Origin: Candidatus Odyssella thessalonicensis L13 | GTDB lineage: Bacteria; Pseudomonadota; Alphaproteobacteria; Paracaedibacterales; Paracaedibacteraceae | Direction: 5' to 3' | Length of the DNA: 64,000 nucleotides | NCBI RefSeq assembly: GCF_000190415.1 | Contig: NZ_AEWF01000002.1 | Coordinates: forward strand, 310,001 to 374,000 | Shown here: piece after piece, positions 27,331-36,226 of the stretch | Layout: each line of letters begins with the position of its first letter | How positions within the stretch are numbered: position 1 is the stretch's first letter | Position numbers and translations under genes: made by a program | The notes under the pieces: model-generated | The model's input: the letters and a program-made list of their open reading frames with translations, nothing else | Database searches by the model: none | What the model was told of the DNA's origin: nothing

Positions 27331-28113
27331 TTAACGGTAGGACGTAGCACTGAGTTTTGAATCAAGCGCTTGTTTGGTTTTGGAAGGGATCTCGGCCCCG
27401 GTAATTGGTTTGCTTTGCCGTCCGTCTGCTGTTTTTGGCTGTGGATCTCTTAACACATATCCTCGGCCCCAAACCGTCTCAATACAATCTTCGCCGTCCA
27501 GAGCTTCGGTCAGCTTGCGCCTTAATTTGCAAATAAACACATCGATGATCTTAAGTTCGGGCTCATCTATGCCGCCATATAAATGGTTTAAAAACATCTC
27601 TTTTGTTAAGGTGGTCCCTTTGCGCAGAGACAGCAGTTCTAAAATGGCATATTCTTTACCGGTTAAATGCACAATTTTATCGTCCACAGTAACTGTATGC
27701 TGACGAAGATTAACGCACATACGGCCTGTCCTGATCAAGGAGTCAGAGTGGCCGTGGGAGCGGCGAATAATTGCATGAATACGAGCAATCAGCTCTGATT
27801 TATTAAAAGGTTTGGTGATATAGTCGTCAGCGCCGAAACCTAAGGCGCGTACTTTATCATCAATCTCTTTTAAGCCTGATAAGATTAAAGTCGGGGTTTT
27901 GATATTGGAGGCACGCAGTCTTTTTAGGACTTCATAACCATCAATGTCAGGTAGCATTAGATCAAGGATAATTAGATCATATTCATATAGCTTGCCGATC
28001 TCTAATCCGTCCTCGCCTAAGTCTGTGGTATCACAAACAAAGCCTTCATTCTTTAACATAACTTGAAGTGTTTTAGATGTCGCTGAATCATCCTCAATAA
28101 GCAAAACTCTCAT
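27331..28113 (-). CDS. ctrA: Cell-cycle response regulator CtrA
   Basis: CtrA is the OmpR-type master regulator of alphaproteobacteria, controlling replication initiation, division and flagellar genes. The receiver domain (1-~120) has the acidic pocket E7/D8 and phospho-acceptor D51 in [17 protein letters not shown], with K in [13 protein letters not shown]. The winged-helix domain (~125-230) has [17 protein letters not shown] and [12 protein letters not shown] with [11 protein letters not shown]. At 260 residues it is longer than Caulobacter CtrA (231). It ends SATSYR, lacking the C-terminal Ala-Ala that Caulobacter needs for ClpXP removal. GAGG precedes the ATG. It is divergent from fliI. 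Confidence 0.95.
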   Translation of the reverse strand: MRVLLIEDDSATSKTLQVMLKNEGFVCDTTDLGEDGLEIGKLYEYDLIILDLMLPDIDGYEVLKRLRASNIKTPTLILSGLKEIDDKVRALGFGADDYITKPFNKSELIARIHAIIRRSHGHSDSLIRTGRMCVNLRQHTVTVDDKIVHLTGKEYAILELLSLRKGTTLTKEMFLNHLYGGIDEPELKIIDVFICKLRRKLTEALDGEDCIETVWGRGYVLRDPQPKTADGRQSKPITGAEIPSKTKQALDSKLSATSYR

Positions 28114-28138
28114 AATGTCCTCTTCATAGGCAGACCTC

Positions 28139-28153
28139 TTAATATTAGCTTAG
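28139..28153. promoter_or_regulatory. CtrA-box-like site in the ctrA-fliI intergenic region
   Basis: The sequence TTAA-N7-TTAG differs by one base from the CtrA consensus TTAA-N7-TTAA. It is 26 nt upstream of the ctrA start and 118 nt upstream of fliI. Autoregulation and control of the fliI operon would fit known CtrA biology. In such AT-rich DNA the match could be chance. Confidence 0.35.
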
Positions 28154-28271
28154 CAAAGAATTGACAAACAAATAACGGATTTTTTAAATTTTTAATAAAA
28201 TATCAATAATAATATTGCATTTTATGGTAAAGTTAAGCTAAAGTGCGGGTTTGGCTCTGAAAGAAATTGTG

Positions 28272-29585
28272 ATGTCTTTATTAACTGTTTCTAAACTTAT
28301 TGAGAAAGTTCCCACGATTGTCCTGTATGGAGTAGTCAGATCCGTACAAGGATTGCTGATCCGTGTTGCGGGCATTAATACCCAGATCAGTGTTGGGGTG
28401 CAGTGCCGTATTGATATCCCTGAAGGGGAAATGCTCGGTGAAATTGTCGGCTTTGAGGAAGAACTGGTATTAGTGATGCCTTATGGCTCTCTTGATGGCA
28501 TACGGCCCGGGACGCGCGTTGATTTTGATCTACGTGACTCTGTTGTCCATCCTTGTGAAGGATGGCTCGGCCGTGTCTTAAATGGATTGGGGCAGCCTAT
28601 CGATGGTCTAGGCTTGCTCCCTCAAGGTCAGGATAATGTGCTGGTTAGAGCTCAACCTCTATCAGCGCACCAACGCCATAAAGTTTCCGGGCGCATCGGT
28701 GTAGGCATTAAGGCGATCAATACTTTCTTAACAGTTTGCCGAGGGCAACGCGTCGGTGTTTTTGCGGGCTCTGGTGTGGGAAAATCTATGCTGCTTTCAA
28801 TGTTAGCTCGCTATACAGAATGTGATGTCTGTGTGATCGGCTTAATTGGTGAACGGGGCAGGGAAGTCCGGGAGTTTATAGAAGACACCCTGGGGGAAGC
28901 GGGATTAAAGAAAAGTATTATGGTGGTTGCCACCTCTGATGAATCGCCTTTAATGCGGCGGCGGGCAGCGTATACGACCATGGCAACTGCAGAGCATTTT
29001 CGTAACCAAGGTTTATCTGTCCTATGTTTAATGGATAGCGTGACTCGCCTGGCGATGGCTCAACGAGAAATTGGCCTGTCTGCGGGTGAACCCCCTACGA
29101 CAAAGGGGTATACGCCCAGTGTGTTTGTGGAATTAGCCCGAGTGTTAGAGCGCGCCGGCCCAGGGGTTAATCAAGGCGATATTACAGCCTTTTTTACAGT
29201 TCTTGTTGATGGGGATGACCATAATGAACCGATTGCCGATGCTGTCCGCGGTATCTTGGATGGTCATATTGTCTTAGAGCGAGCTATTGCGGAACGGGGG
29301 CATTATCCGGCCATTAATATTCTAAAGAGTCTTTCGCGAATGGTGCCAGCCTGCCATACGCCTGAAGAACAAACGATGGTGATCCAGGCACGTGAATACT
29401 TATCCAAGTATGAAGATATGGCGGACATGATTCGCTTAGGCGCCTATCGCCCGGGCACCAACGCTGAAGTGGATGAAGCAATAGAGATGAATCCTAAACT
29501 GATGGCCTTTTTAGGACAGCATCATAAGGAATCTTTTAGCCTGGAAGAGAGCTTTAACTTACTAAAAGAAATTATAACCCCCTAA
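28272..29585 (+). CDS. fliI: Flagellum-specific ATPase FliI
   Basis: FliI is the hexameric ATPase of the flagellar type III export apparatus, working with FliH and FliJ. The Walker A motif is AGSGVGKSMLL and the Walker B region is VLCLMDSVTR. GEPPTTKGYTPSVF and the LIGERGREVREF block are typical of the FliI/SctN family. From ATG 28272 it has 437 residues (E. coli 457); a TTG at 28251 would add seven residues, and neither has a strong ribosome-binding site. It heads fliI-fliJ-xerD-accA. Confidence 0.95.
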   Translation: MSLLTVSKLIEKVPTIVLYGVVRSVQGLLIRVAGINTQISVGVQCRIDIPEGEMLGEIVGFEEELVLVMPYGSLDGIRPGTRVDFDLRDSVVHPCEGWLGRVLNGLGQPIDGLGLLPQGQDNVLVRAQPLSAHQRHKVSGRIGVGIKAINTFLTVCRGQRVGVFAGSGVGKSMLLSMLARYTECDVCVIGLIGERGREVREFIEDTLGEAGLKKSIMVVATSDESPLMRRRAAYTTMATAEHFRNQGLSVLCLMDSVTRLAMAQREIGLSAGEPPTTKGYTPSVFVELARVLERAGPGVNQGDITAFFTVLVDGDDHNEPIADAVRGILDGHIVLERAIAERGHYPAINILKSLSRMVPACHTPEEQTMVIQAREYLSKYEDMADMIRLGAYRPGTNAEVDEAIEMNPKLMAFLGQHHKESFSLEESFNLLKEIITP

Positions 29586-29669
29586 AGGCGTGGCTAGATT
29601 TTTCAGAATCTTAAATATCATGACAATAATAGTGTGCTTATTATAAAAGGTGTAAAATAAGAGGCAGAG

Positions 29670-30098
29670 GTGTCAAAACGTATTCGCTCATTTAAGCTTC
29701 TGCAACGCCTTGCAGATATGGATTTGGATCGGCTGCGGTTAAAAGTCTCTGAGCTTCAAGGACGCCGGGATATGTTGACTAATGAAATAGATCGCCTTAA
29801 AGAAAACGAACGTCTGGAGACGGCTATAGCAGCTCAACATCCCATTGAATCTTTTACCTTGCCAGCTTTTGGGGCGCATACGCGTCTAACACTTGACCAG
29901 ATCCATCAGGAAATTAAAGAACTCGATCAACAAATTAGCGACTGCTTGGAAGAGGTGCACTTATACTTTCAGGACAGTAAAAAAATGGAGCTCGTCAAAG
30001 ATATAGAAATTATGAGAGAATTACAGCAGCAGAAAAAACAAGAGCAATTATTCTATGACCAAGTTGCCCAAACTCAATTCAATCGCCGAAAACCATAA
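29670..30098 (+). CDS. fliJ: Flagellar export protein FliJ (coiled coil)
   Basis: The product has 142 residues with a GTG start. It is almost entirely heptad-rich alpha helix (LADMDLDRLRLKVSELQGRR, then EIKELDQQISDCLEEVHLYF), as expected for FliJ, the central stalk and chaperone-escort protein of the export ATPase. Sequence conservation of FliJ is low, so the call rests on coiled-coil character, size and position directly after fliI. Its last 44 nt overlap the start of xerD. Confidence 0.8.
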   Translation: MSKRIRSFKLLQRLADMDLDRLRLKVSELQGRRDMLTNEIDRLKENERLETAIAAQHPIESFTLPAFGAHTRLTLDQIHQEIKELDQQISDCLEEVHLYFQDSKKMELVKDIEIMRELQQQKKQEQLFYDQVAQTQFNRRKP

Positions 30099-31011
30099 AA
30101 ATTTAATTGAACAATTTCTGGAAATGTTAGCCGCTGAGCGGGGCTGTGCTACCAATACTTTGCTTGCTTACCGCCGCGACTTAGGGGATTTTCACAACTT
30201 TGTACCCAAACCGGTCCAAGAGGTCCAATCTTCAGACATTGCAGACTATTTAAAAGATCTGGCTGGCAAAGAGTTTTCAAGTGCGACCCAAGCCCGCCGC
30301 TTATCCTGCCTGCGGAAATATTTCCGCTTCTTATTAAGCGAAGATGTCCTGGCCTCAGATCCTACTCGCGCCATTGATTCACCGCGTTTACGTAAGAATT
30401 TACCTAAAACCCTATCTATAGAAGATGTTGACTTATTATTGTCAGCTGCGGAAACGCAGAAAGATGCTTATGGGTTGCGGTTGCGCGCTATGCTTGAGAT
30501 TTTATATTCCAGCGGCATGCGAGTCAGTGAACTCGTGAGTTTGCCGCTTTCAGTCTTGCCAAAAGATACCCGCCTGCTGGCGCAGATTCAAATGCTGCAT
30601 ATTAAAGGTAAAGGGGGGCGCGAGCGCTTGGTACCCCTGGGAGAGCCCGCCGTCCATGCTCTCAAAGAGTATTTACTTGTACGAGGCTATTTTATTCCAC
30701 AAGGGCACAAAGCAAGCCCATGGCTCTTTCCTTCCCATGGTAAACAAGGCCACGTGACTCGGATAAGATTTTTTCAACTTCTCAAAGAATTGGCGTTAAA
30801 ATCGGGGTTAATTCCGGATTTAGTCTCACCGCATGTACTGCGCCATGCTTTTGCCACCCATTTGTTACAAGGGGGCGCAGATCTGTTATCAATTCAAAAA
30901 TTATTGGGTCATGTGGATATCTCAACAACTCAAATCTATACTCATGTGGCGGCTGAGCATATTATTAATCTTGTTAATACACATCACCCATTGGCAAGAA
31001 AGCAAAAATAA
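30055..31011 (+). CDS. xerD: Tyrosine recombinase XerD-like
   Basis: The product has 318 residues. The XerC/D recombinases resolve chromosome dimers at dif during division. An N-terminal SAM-like core-binding domain (~15-105: AAERGCATNTLLAYRRDLGDF) precedes the catalytic domain. Active-site positions are visible: Arg in YSSGMRVSELVSL, Lys in KGKGGRERLVPL, HVLRHAFATHLL, LLGHVDISTTQIYTHV with the nucleophile Tyr. The start overlaps fliJ by 44 nt with no good ribosome-binding site, suggesting translational coupling. XerD rather than XerC is inferred from linkage to accA, which is common in alphaproteobacteria. Confidence 0.9.
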   Translation: MTKLPKLNSIAENHKNLIEQFLEMLAAERGCATNTLLAYRRDLGDFHNFVPKPVQEVQSSDIADYLKDLAGKEFSSATQARRLSCLRKYFRFLLSEDVLASDPTRAIDSPRLRKNLPKTLSIEDVDLLLSAAETQKDAYGLRLRAMLEILYSSGMRVSELVSLPLSVLPKDTRLLAQIQMLHIKGKGGRERLVPLGEPAVHALKEYLLVRGYFIPQGHKASPWLFPSHGKQGHVTRIRFFQLLKELALKSGLIPDLVSPHVLRHAFATHLLQGGADLLSIQKLLGHVDISTTQIYTHVAAEHIINLVNTHHPLARKQK

Positions 31012-31058
31012 GGTACAACAATTTTACTTAATGCTAATAAAAATAAGGATAAAACACG

Positions 31059-32015
31059 ATGGCCGTTTTCTTAGATTTTGAAAAGCCTGTCGCTGAAATG
31101 GAAGGCAAAATAGAAGAATTGCGCCATTTGTCCTCTCAAGGTGATCTTAATATCGTCGAAGAGATTTCACGTTTGCAATCCAAAGTAGATCGGATGCTCC
31201 GCCAGCTCTATGCTAATCTAACGCCTTGGCAAAAAGTACAAGTTGCTCGCCATCCCAACAGACCGCAATTTTTGAGCTATTTAAATGCTATTGTTAAGGA
31301 CTTTTTGCCATTATCTGGGGACCGTTGCTTTGCGGATGATCAAGCCATTATTGGAGGAATAGGGCGGATTGGGACTCGATCCGTGATGGTAATCGGCCAA
31401 CAAAAAGGTAATGACTTGGAAAGCCGAGTTAAGCATAACTTTGGTATGGCTAAACCAGAAGGCTACCGTAAAGCCATTCGCTTGATGCAACTAGCGGATC
31501 GGTTTGCTTTGCCGATTGTTACTTTTATCGACACAGCCGGGGCGTATCCAGGCATTGATGCTGAAGAACGGGGACAAGCAGAAGCCATTGCTAAGAGTAT
31601 TGAGACCTGTTTAAGAGTTAAGGTGCCGTTAATTAGTATTGTTATTGGTGAAGGTGGCTCCGGGGGGGCGATTGCAATTGCAGCTGCCAATGCAGTTTTA
31701 ATGCTTGAGCATTCCGTTTACTCTGTCATCTCTCCTGAAGGCTGTGCTTCTATTTTATGGCGTAGTGCCACCAAGGCCCCCGAGGCGGCAGAGGCACAAA
31801 AATTAACGGCTCAAGATTTATACGGATTAGGGATTACCGATAAAATCTTGTCTGAACCTATTGGTGGCGCCCATCGTAATCCTGAAGCGGTGATTGAGAC
31901 TGTCGCGCGTGAGATTGAGCATTACATCACCACCTTTGCTAATATGGATGGTGAAGCTTTATTAAGGCACCGTTATGATAAATTCTTAGCCATGGGATCG
32001 CGCGGGTTAAGCTAA
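31059..32015 (+). CDS. accA: Acetyl-CoA carboxylase carboxyltransferase subunit alpha
   Basis: With AccD, this subunit transfers carboxyl from biotin to acetyl-CoA, making malonyl-CoA for fatty acid synthesis. It has 318 residues (E. coli 319). The signature regions are [20 protein letters not shown] at the start, the [17 protein letters not shown] block, [24 protein letters not shown] and [16 protein letters not shown], then [15 protein letters not shown]. It is the last gene of the fliI-fliJ-xerD-accA run, 47 nt after xerD. Confidence 0.97.
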   Translation: MAVFLDFEKPVAEMEGKIEELRHLSSQGDLNIVEEISRLQSKVDRMLRQLYANLTPWQKVQVARHPNRPQFLSYLNAIVKDFLPLSGDRCFADDQAIIGGIGRIGTRSVMVIGQQKGNDLESRVKHNFGMAKPEGYRKAIRLMQLADRFALPIVTFIDTAGAYPGIDAEERGQAEAIAKSIETCLRVKVPLISIVIGEGGSGGAIAIAAANAVLMLEHSVYSVISPEGCASILWRSATKAPEAAEAQKLTAQDLYGLGITDKILSEPIGGAHRNPEAVIETVAREIEHYITTFANMDGEALLRHRYDKFLAMGSRGLS

Positions 32016-32311
32016 CACTCCTCTTTACCGATCTTATGCCGCTTATTCTATAGAAGTTAAGATGATAGTGGCTTATGCTCTTCTTTCTAACGAAAGAGGG
32101 GAGTAATCTTCTATGAGTAGAGCTCCTGTTATGAGGTCCTCTCCTTGTCTTATTCTGTAATTAGGTGAGTTTTCTTTATTGATGTTTGAAGGCATAAATA
32201 TTATAGAAAATCATAACATTAAAAATTGGTTCTAAGTAGGGCTTGTTTAATTGTTTTCTCCATATTATAGTTGGGATTTTTCAGTTTACCGAATGTTATG
32301 GGAGACTATTT

Positions 32312-32645
32312 ATGCTGACCTCAATTTTAAGGGCTGTTTTATTCATGGGGATGCTGCAAACGGCAACGTTTTCGAATGATCAACGTATTTTTGATTTCAG
32401 TTCCTCAGAGCAGGATCTACAAACTGGTAAAAAGATTATGAAGATGATCAGTGAGGCTTTATCTTTTGCTTGCTTTTACAGGGAGCACTGTTGACTTGAA
32501 AACAGGATCAACGCAAGCTCATTTATTTCTAGAGGGACGTGGTTATCGAATGTTTCTCGATATTCAAATGCCTCACCGTCTTCTAACTAAGCCAGGCAAA
32601 GATTTTTTCCGACAATTTAAACATAAAGAATTCATTATAAAATAA
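32312..32645 (+). pseudogene. Small exported protein gene, probably frameshifted
   Basis: ATG 32312 has GGAG 8 nt upstream and opens with a signal-peptide-like sequence (LTSILRAVLFMGMLQTATFS). The frame stops at 32494 after 60 residues. A +1 shift near the T4 run at 32474-32477 would continue as TGSTVDLKTGSTQAHLFLEG and onward to 32645, giving about 110 residues. The downstream frame looks protein-like (LFLEGRGYRMFLDIQMPHRLL) but lacks its own start signal. Decay of a small exported protein is the likely reading; confidence is limited because both pieces are short. Confidence 0.4.
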
Positions 32646-32887
32646 TCAATTTTTAATGGCTTTTTATAAATACCGTCCCTGCAGGACTATAAAAGCTCGG
32701 TCCTAATCGATTGGAGGATCATTGTGATTGAGCGATCCCTGAGTGGAGACGTAATATATCTTCTATGCCATGTTTTTAAAGTGCAATAGTGACAAGGTCA
32801 ATTAATAAAAGTTATCCAGAAAAGAAGTTTAGCCTTTAATCCAGAGAGCCAACTTGGAGTGCTCTTGCCTTTTTGGAGAATAAAAAG

Positions 32888-32917
32888 GTGTCACATAAAT
32901 AATTTACTATGTGACAC
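32888..32917. repeat. Perfect 10-bp inverted repeat
   Basis: GTGTCACATA (32888-32897) and TATGTGACAC (32908-32917) flank a 10-nt AT-rich spacer. On the minus strand it is followed by CCTTTTTA, so it could terminate a lost minus-strand gene. It also has the form of an operator or a mobile-element end. Confidence 0.5.
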
Positions 32918-33444
32918 TAATAAACGTGGGAGCATCTGCTTAAGAGGCAAAAGGAGTTCCAGACCTCCCAAACAGAAAGAGTGATCCCACACAAACAGCT
33001 GCGTTAAGGGTCTTCTTTTTTGTTTCGCGCTTCTTAAAAAGAATCTGTGGTAAACTTTTTTAAGCAAGTGGATAAGACGACTTGAAGTCGTTAAGTTATA
33101 GCTCTTATATAAAGATTGCATGGTTTTGCTCACTAATTTGTCGAGAAGAATGAGGACAAAATATCTTTAACAATGAAGCTGTGCCGATTGCTTTATTAAA
33201 GTTTTACTTAGTTTCTTTAAATATCAAATGGCTATGTTTATAGCTCGAGGGACTTCTCTTAAAGCAAAATGCTCAAGCTTTTAATTTTTGATAGACGCCC
33301 CCTTTTAATCTTGCTGGCTAAAATATTAAATGGTTAGCTTTTATAATAATAAGAAACGCCCCTCCAATACCGATCCTCGTGCAGAAAGTGTGACTATAAT
33401 GTTACGACTTTCCCTAAAGCTAAAAAAATTGCCTAGCAAAAACA

Positions 33445-33474
33445 TTAACTAGGAAAAAAATTCCTATTGTTAAC
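33445..33474. promoter_or_regulatory. Long palindrome upstream of fliF
   Basis: TTAAC-TAGGAA (33445-33455) mirrors TTCCTA-TT-GTTAA (33461-33473) around AAAAA. It contains TTAAC half-sites resembling CtrA halves, but in inverted rather than direct orientation. It lies about 35 bp upstream of the TATAAT at 33508, a position suited to an activator or repressor. Confidence 0.5.
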
Positions 33475-33507
33475 GCTTTTTTAAATAACAGCGCCCTACT
33501 CTGAAGC

Positions 33508-33513
33508 TATAAT
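33508..33513 (+). promoter_or_regulatory. Likely -10 element of the fliF operon promoter
   Basis: A perfect TATAAT lies 30 nt before the fliF start. No good -35 is found 16-18 nt upstream (ATAACA), which suggests an activator-dependent promoter, consistent with the palindrome just upstream. Confidence 0.45.
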
Positions 33514-33543
33514 AGGTGTAATTTTAGATAAAGGTCAGATAAA

Positions 33544-35220
33544 TTGGACGGGTTTGCACAAATACTTCGTAATTTAGGGCCCATCAGGCTTGCTGCAATC
33601 GGCAGCGTTATGCTGGGGGTGACGGGATTCTTTATTTATCTTATGTCGCAGACATCAACGGGAGGGATGGGAATTCTCTACTCGCAAGTGGATCCCGCCG
33701 ATGGTGCTCGCATTGTTCAGAAATTAGAATCAATGGGGGTCCCTGTTAATATCAGTCCTGATGGAACGACCATTTATGCACCTGCTGAAAAAATTGCCCG
33801 TCTGCGTATGGACGTTGCTCAAGAAGGTCTACCTTCTGGCGGCGCTTTAGGTTATGAAATTTTTGACCGTGGCGATATTCTTAGCACATCGGGTAGCTTG
33901 ATCGATATTAATAAGCTGCGGGCCCTTGAAGGGGAGCTGACAAAGTCCATTAAAACTATTAATGGAGTTGCGGCAGCACGGGTTCATCTGGTGGTCCCTA
34001 AAAGAGAGTTGTTTTCACGAGATAAAGTGGAGCCTTCGGCTTCAATTATGCTGAAAATGAAAGGGGTAACGCGTTTGAGCGACCAGCAAGTAAAATCGAT
34101 CCAGTACTTAGTGGCCTCTGCGGTGCCAAGCTTACCAGTTGATCGCATTTCAATAGTCGACGATCGCGGAACCTTATTAGCCCGGGGAACAGAAGGGGAA
34201 GGGGCGGCTCAAAATCTGACCGTTCAACAAGAAGCTCGCCGCAACTACGAAGTTATTACTGGTAAACAAATCGAAAGCTTATTGGAGCGCACACTCGGGG
34301 TGGGGAAAATCCGAGCTGAGATTTCAGCAGATATTGATTTTGATCAAGTGGTTGTTAACTCAGAAAAGTATGATCCTGATGGACAGGTGGCTCGATCAAC
34401 CAGCAATAGTAATGAGGATGCTTCCTCAACGGCGAATGATGGGACCGTTACTGTTGCCAATGCCTTGCCTAACGCTGGAGCTGGAGGTCAAGGGCAGACT
34501 GATAATAAGAATAAACGCGCCGATGAGAATATTAACTATGAGATTTCTCGCACTGTGGAAACCCATAAGAAAGAAGCGGGTCAAATCAAGAGTCTGTCAG
34601 TGGCTGTGTTAGTGGATGGCACCTATGTCAAAGGAAGCGATGGTAAGGAAACCTATACCCCGCGCACCAAAGAAGAAATCGATCAAATTACCAAATTGGT
34701 TAAAACTGCCATCGGCTTTAAACAAGAACGTGGCGATCGGGTCGAAGTGATCAACATGCAGTTTGCCAAGTCGGATCTCGATAATCTGAAAGCCGAAGAT
34801 CCGAGCACCATGCTGCCGCAAATGGATGTCACAAAGATTATTGAATTGGCCGTGTTAGCCGCTGTAGGAGTGCTGATCCTAATTATGATCGTTCGCCCCG
34901 TATTGTTGCGTGTCATCGAAAGTAGTGGTGTCGCTAGTGAGGATAGTGAGATTGCTGCTCTGCTCGCTAATGCTAATGGCAGAAATTATGTTGCACTTCC
35001 CGATTTTACAAAAATAGAAGAGAACCAGCTTGACTTGCTCTCATCCTCTGAAGAGGAAGAGGATGAGGATATGCTGGATATCTCTAATATCGATGGTCGT
35101 CTCAAGGCATCCTCTTTAAAGAAGATTGCAGAGATTATCGATAAACACCCTGAAGAAGCCGTTACAATAATCAGAAACTGGATGTATGAAGAGCCATGGA
35201 AACAAGAAAAGACTACATAA
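33544..35220 (+). CDS. fliF: Flagellar MS-ring protein FliF
   Basis: FliF forms the MS ring in the inner membrane, the base of the flagellum and seat of the export gate. It has 558 residues (Salmonella 560). A first membrane segment lies at ~16-35 (LAAIGSVMLGVTGFFIYLM). The periplasmic ring-building domains include YSQVDPADGARIVQKLESMG and AARVHLVVPKRELFSRD. A second membrane segment lies at ~435-455 (IIELAVLAAVGVLILIMIV). The acidic C-terminal tail for FliG binding ends at 558. The start is TTG with AAAGG about 10 nt upstream. It overlaps fliG by 25 nt. Confidence 0.95.
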   Translation: MDGFAQILRNLGPIRLAAIGSVMLGVTGFFIYLMSQTSTGGMGILYSQVDPADGARIVQKLESMGVPVNISPDGTTIYAPAEKIARLRMDVAQEGLPSGGALGYEIFDRGDILSTSGSLIDINKLRALEGELTKSIKTINGVAAARVHLVVPKRELFSRDKVEPSASIMLKMKGVTRLSDQQVKSIQYLVASAVPSLPVDRISIVDDRGTLLARGTEGEGAAQNLTVQQEARRNYEVITGKQIESLLERTLGVGKIRAEISADIDFDQVVVNSEKYDPDGQVARSTSNSNEDASSTANDGTVTVANALPNAGAGGQGQTDNKNKRADENINYEISRTVETHKKEAGQIKSLSVAVLVDGTYVKGSDGKETYTPRTKEEIDQITKLVKTAIGFKQERGDRVEVINMQFAKSDLDNLKAEDPSTMLPQMDVTKIIELAVLAAVGVLILIMIVRPVLLRVIESSGVASEDSEIAALLANANGRNYVALPDFTKIEENQLDLLSSSEEEEDEDMLDISNIDGRLKASSLKKIAEIIDKHPEEAVTIIRNWMYEEPWKQEKTT

Positions 35221-36215
35221 GCCTGAATGGGATTGAACGTGTCTCTTTGCTATTACTGGCGTTAGGCGAGGAGCAAGTTCAGCGGATTTTTGAACATTTA
35301 GATCAGTCAGAAATTCGTGATATTGCCATGACCATGACCAGCCTGGGGAAGGTGCCGTCAAATGTTGTGGAAGTGATGTTTGGCGACTTTGTTGATCAAT
35401 TGTCGACCACCGGGTCGCTCATTGGGACGCCTGAAAGTACAAAGCGATTATTGACTAAGGCATTGCCCCAAGAAAAGGTCGCCCAGATCATGGAAGAGAT
35501 CAGCGGACCCGCTGGACGGACCATGTGGGATAAGCTCAGCAATATTAATGAAGAATTATTAGCGAACTATCTGAAGAACGAATATCCGCAAACCATTAGC
35601 GTGGTCTTGACCCGGATCCGGCCTGAACATGCGGCCCGCGTGATGACCCTGTTACCTGATAGCTTGGTCATGGAAGTCATTATGCGCATGCTAAAAATGG
35701 AAAGTGTGCGCCGAGAAATATTAGATGATATCGAGCGCACATTACGCGTTGAATTCATGAGCAATATTGCTAAGGCAAGCAAACGCGACTCCTATGAACT
35801 CGTGGCAGAAATCTTTAACTATCTGGATCGACAAACTGAAGCTAAGATGATTGGTAATTTAGAAGATAGCAGCCCTGATGACGCTGAGAAGATTAAAAAT
35901 CTAATGTTCACCTTCGATGATATGGTTAAGGTTGATGATCAAGGTATCCAATCTGTAATTCGTGTCGTCGATAAGACGAAACTTGCTCTCGCCTTGAAGG
36001 GTGCCAGTGAAGCTATTAAAGAGAAATTCTTTGGCAATATGTCTGAACGCGCGGGCAAACTGATGCGTGAAGATATGCAATCCATGGGAATGGTCCGGGT
36101 TAAAGATGTGGATGAAGCCCAAAGCTATATCGTGGTTACCACCAAAGATCTAGCAAACAAGGGTGAAATTGTTATCCGTAAAGGTAACGAAGCCGAAGAC
36201 GCTTTGATTGAGTAG
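35196..36215 (+). CDS. fliG: Flagellar motor switch protein FliG
   Basis: FliG is the rotor protein that interacts with the stator and sets torque and direction. It has 339 residues. The N-terminal domain (GIERVSLLLLALGEEQVQRIF) binds FliF. The middle domain has the EHPQ-like motif as NEYPQTISVVLTRI. The C-terminal domain contains the charged torque helix region (DDAEKIKNLMFTFDDMVKVDD). It starts within the fliF 3' end and is followed 11 nt later by fliH. Confidence 0.96.
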   Translation: METRKDYISLNGIERVSLLLLALGEEQVQRIFEHLDQSEIRDIAMTMTSLGKVPSNVVEVMFGDFVDQLSTTGSLIGTPESTKRLLTKALPQEKVAQIMEEISGPAGRTMWDKLSNINEELLANYLKNEYPQTISVVLTRIRPEHAARVMTLLPDSLVMEVIMRMLKMESVRREILDDIERTLRVEFMSNIAKASKRDSYELVAEIFNYLDRQTEAKMIGNLEDSSPDDAEKIKNLMFTFDDMVKVDDQGIQSVIRVVDKTKLALALKGASEAIKEKFFGNMSERAGKLMREDMQSMGMVRVKDVDEAQSYIVVTTKDLANKGEIVIRKGNEAEDALIE

Positions 36216-36226
36216 GACGTAAGAAA

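Larger units (their letters stand above)
32016..33444. other. Gene-poor 1.4-kb gap between accA and fliF
   Basis: Only one decayed small secreted gene (32312-32645) and one perfect inverted repeat (32888-32917) stand out. A minus-strand 80-codon frame at 32891-33133 has no ribosome-binding site and no recognised content. The region may be the remains of genes lost between two operons. Confidence 0.5.

Noticed and set aside
32891-33133. 80-codon minus-strand frame in the accA-fliF gap
   Set aside because: GTG start without ribosome-binding site, stop inside an inverted repeat, no recognised motif. A remnant gene cannot be excluded.
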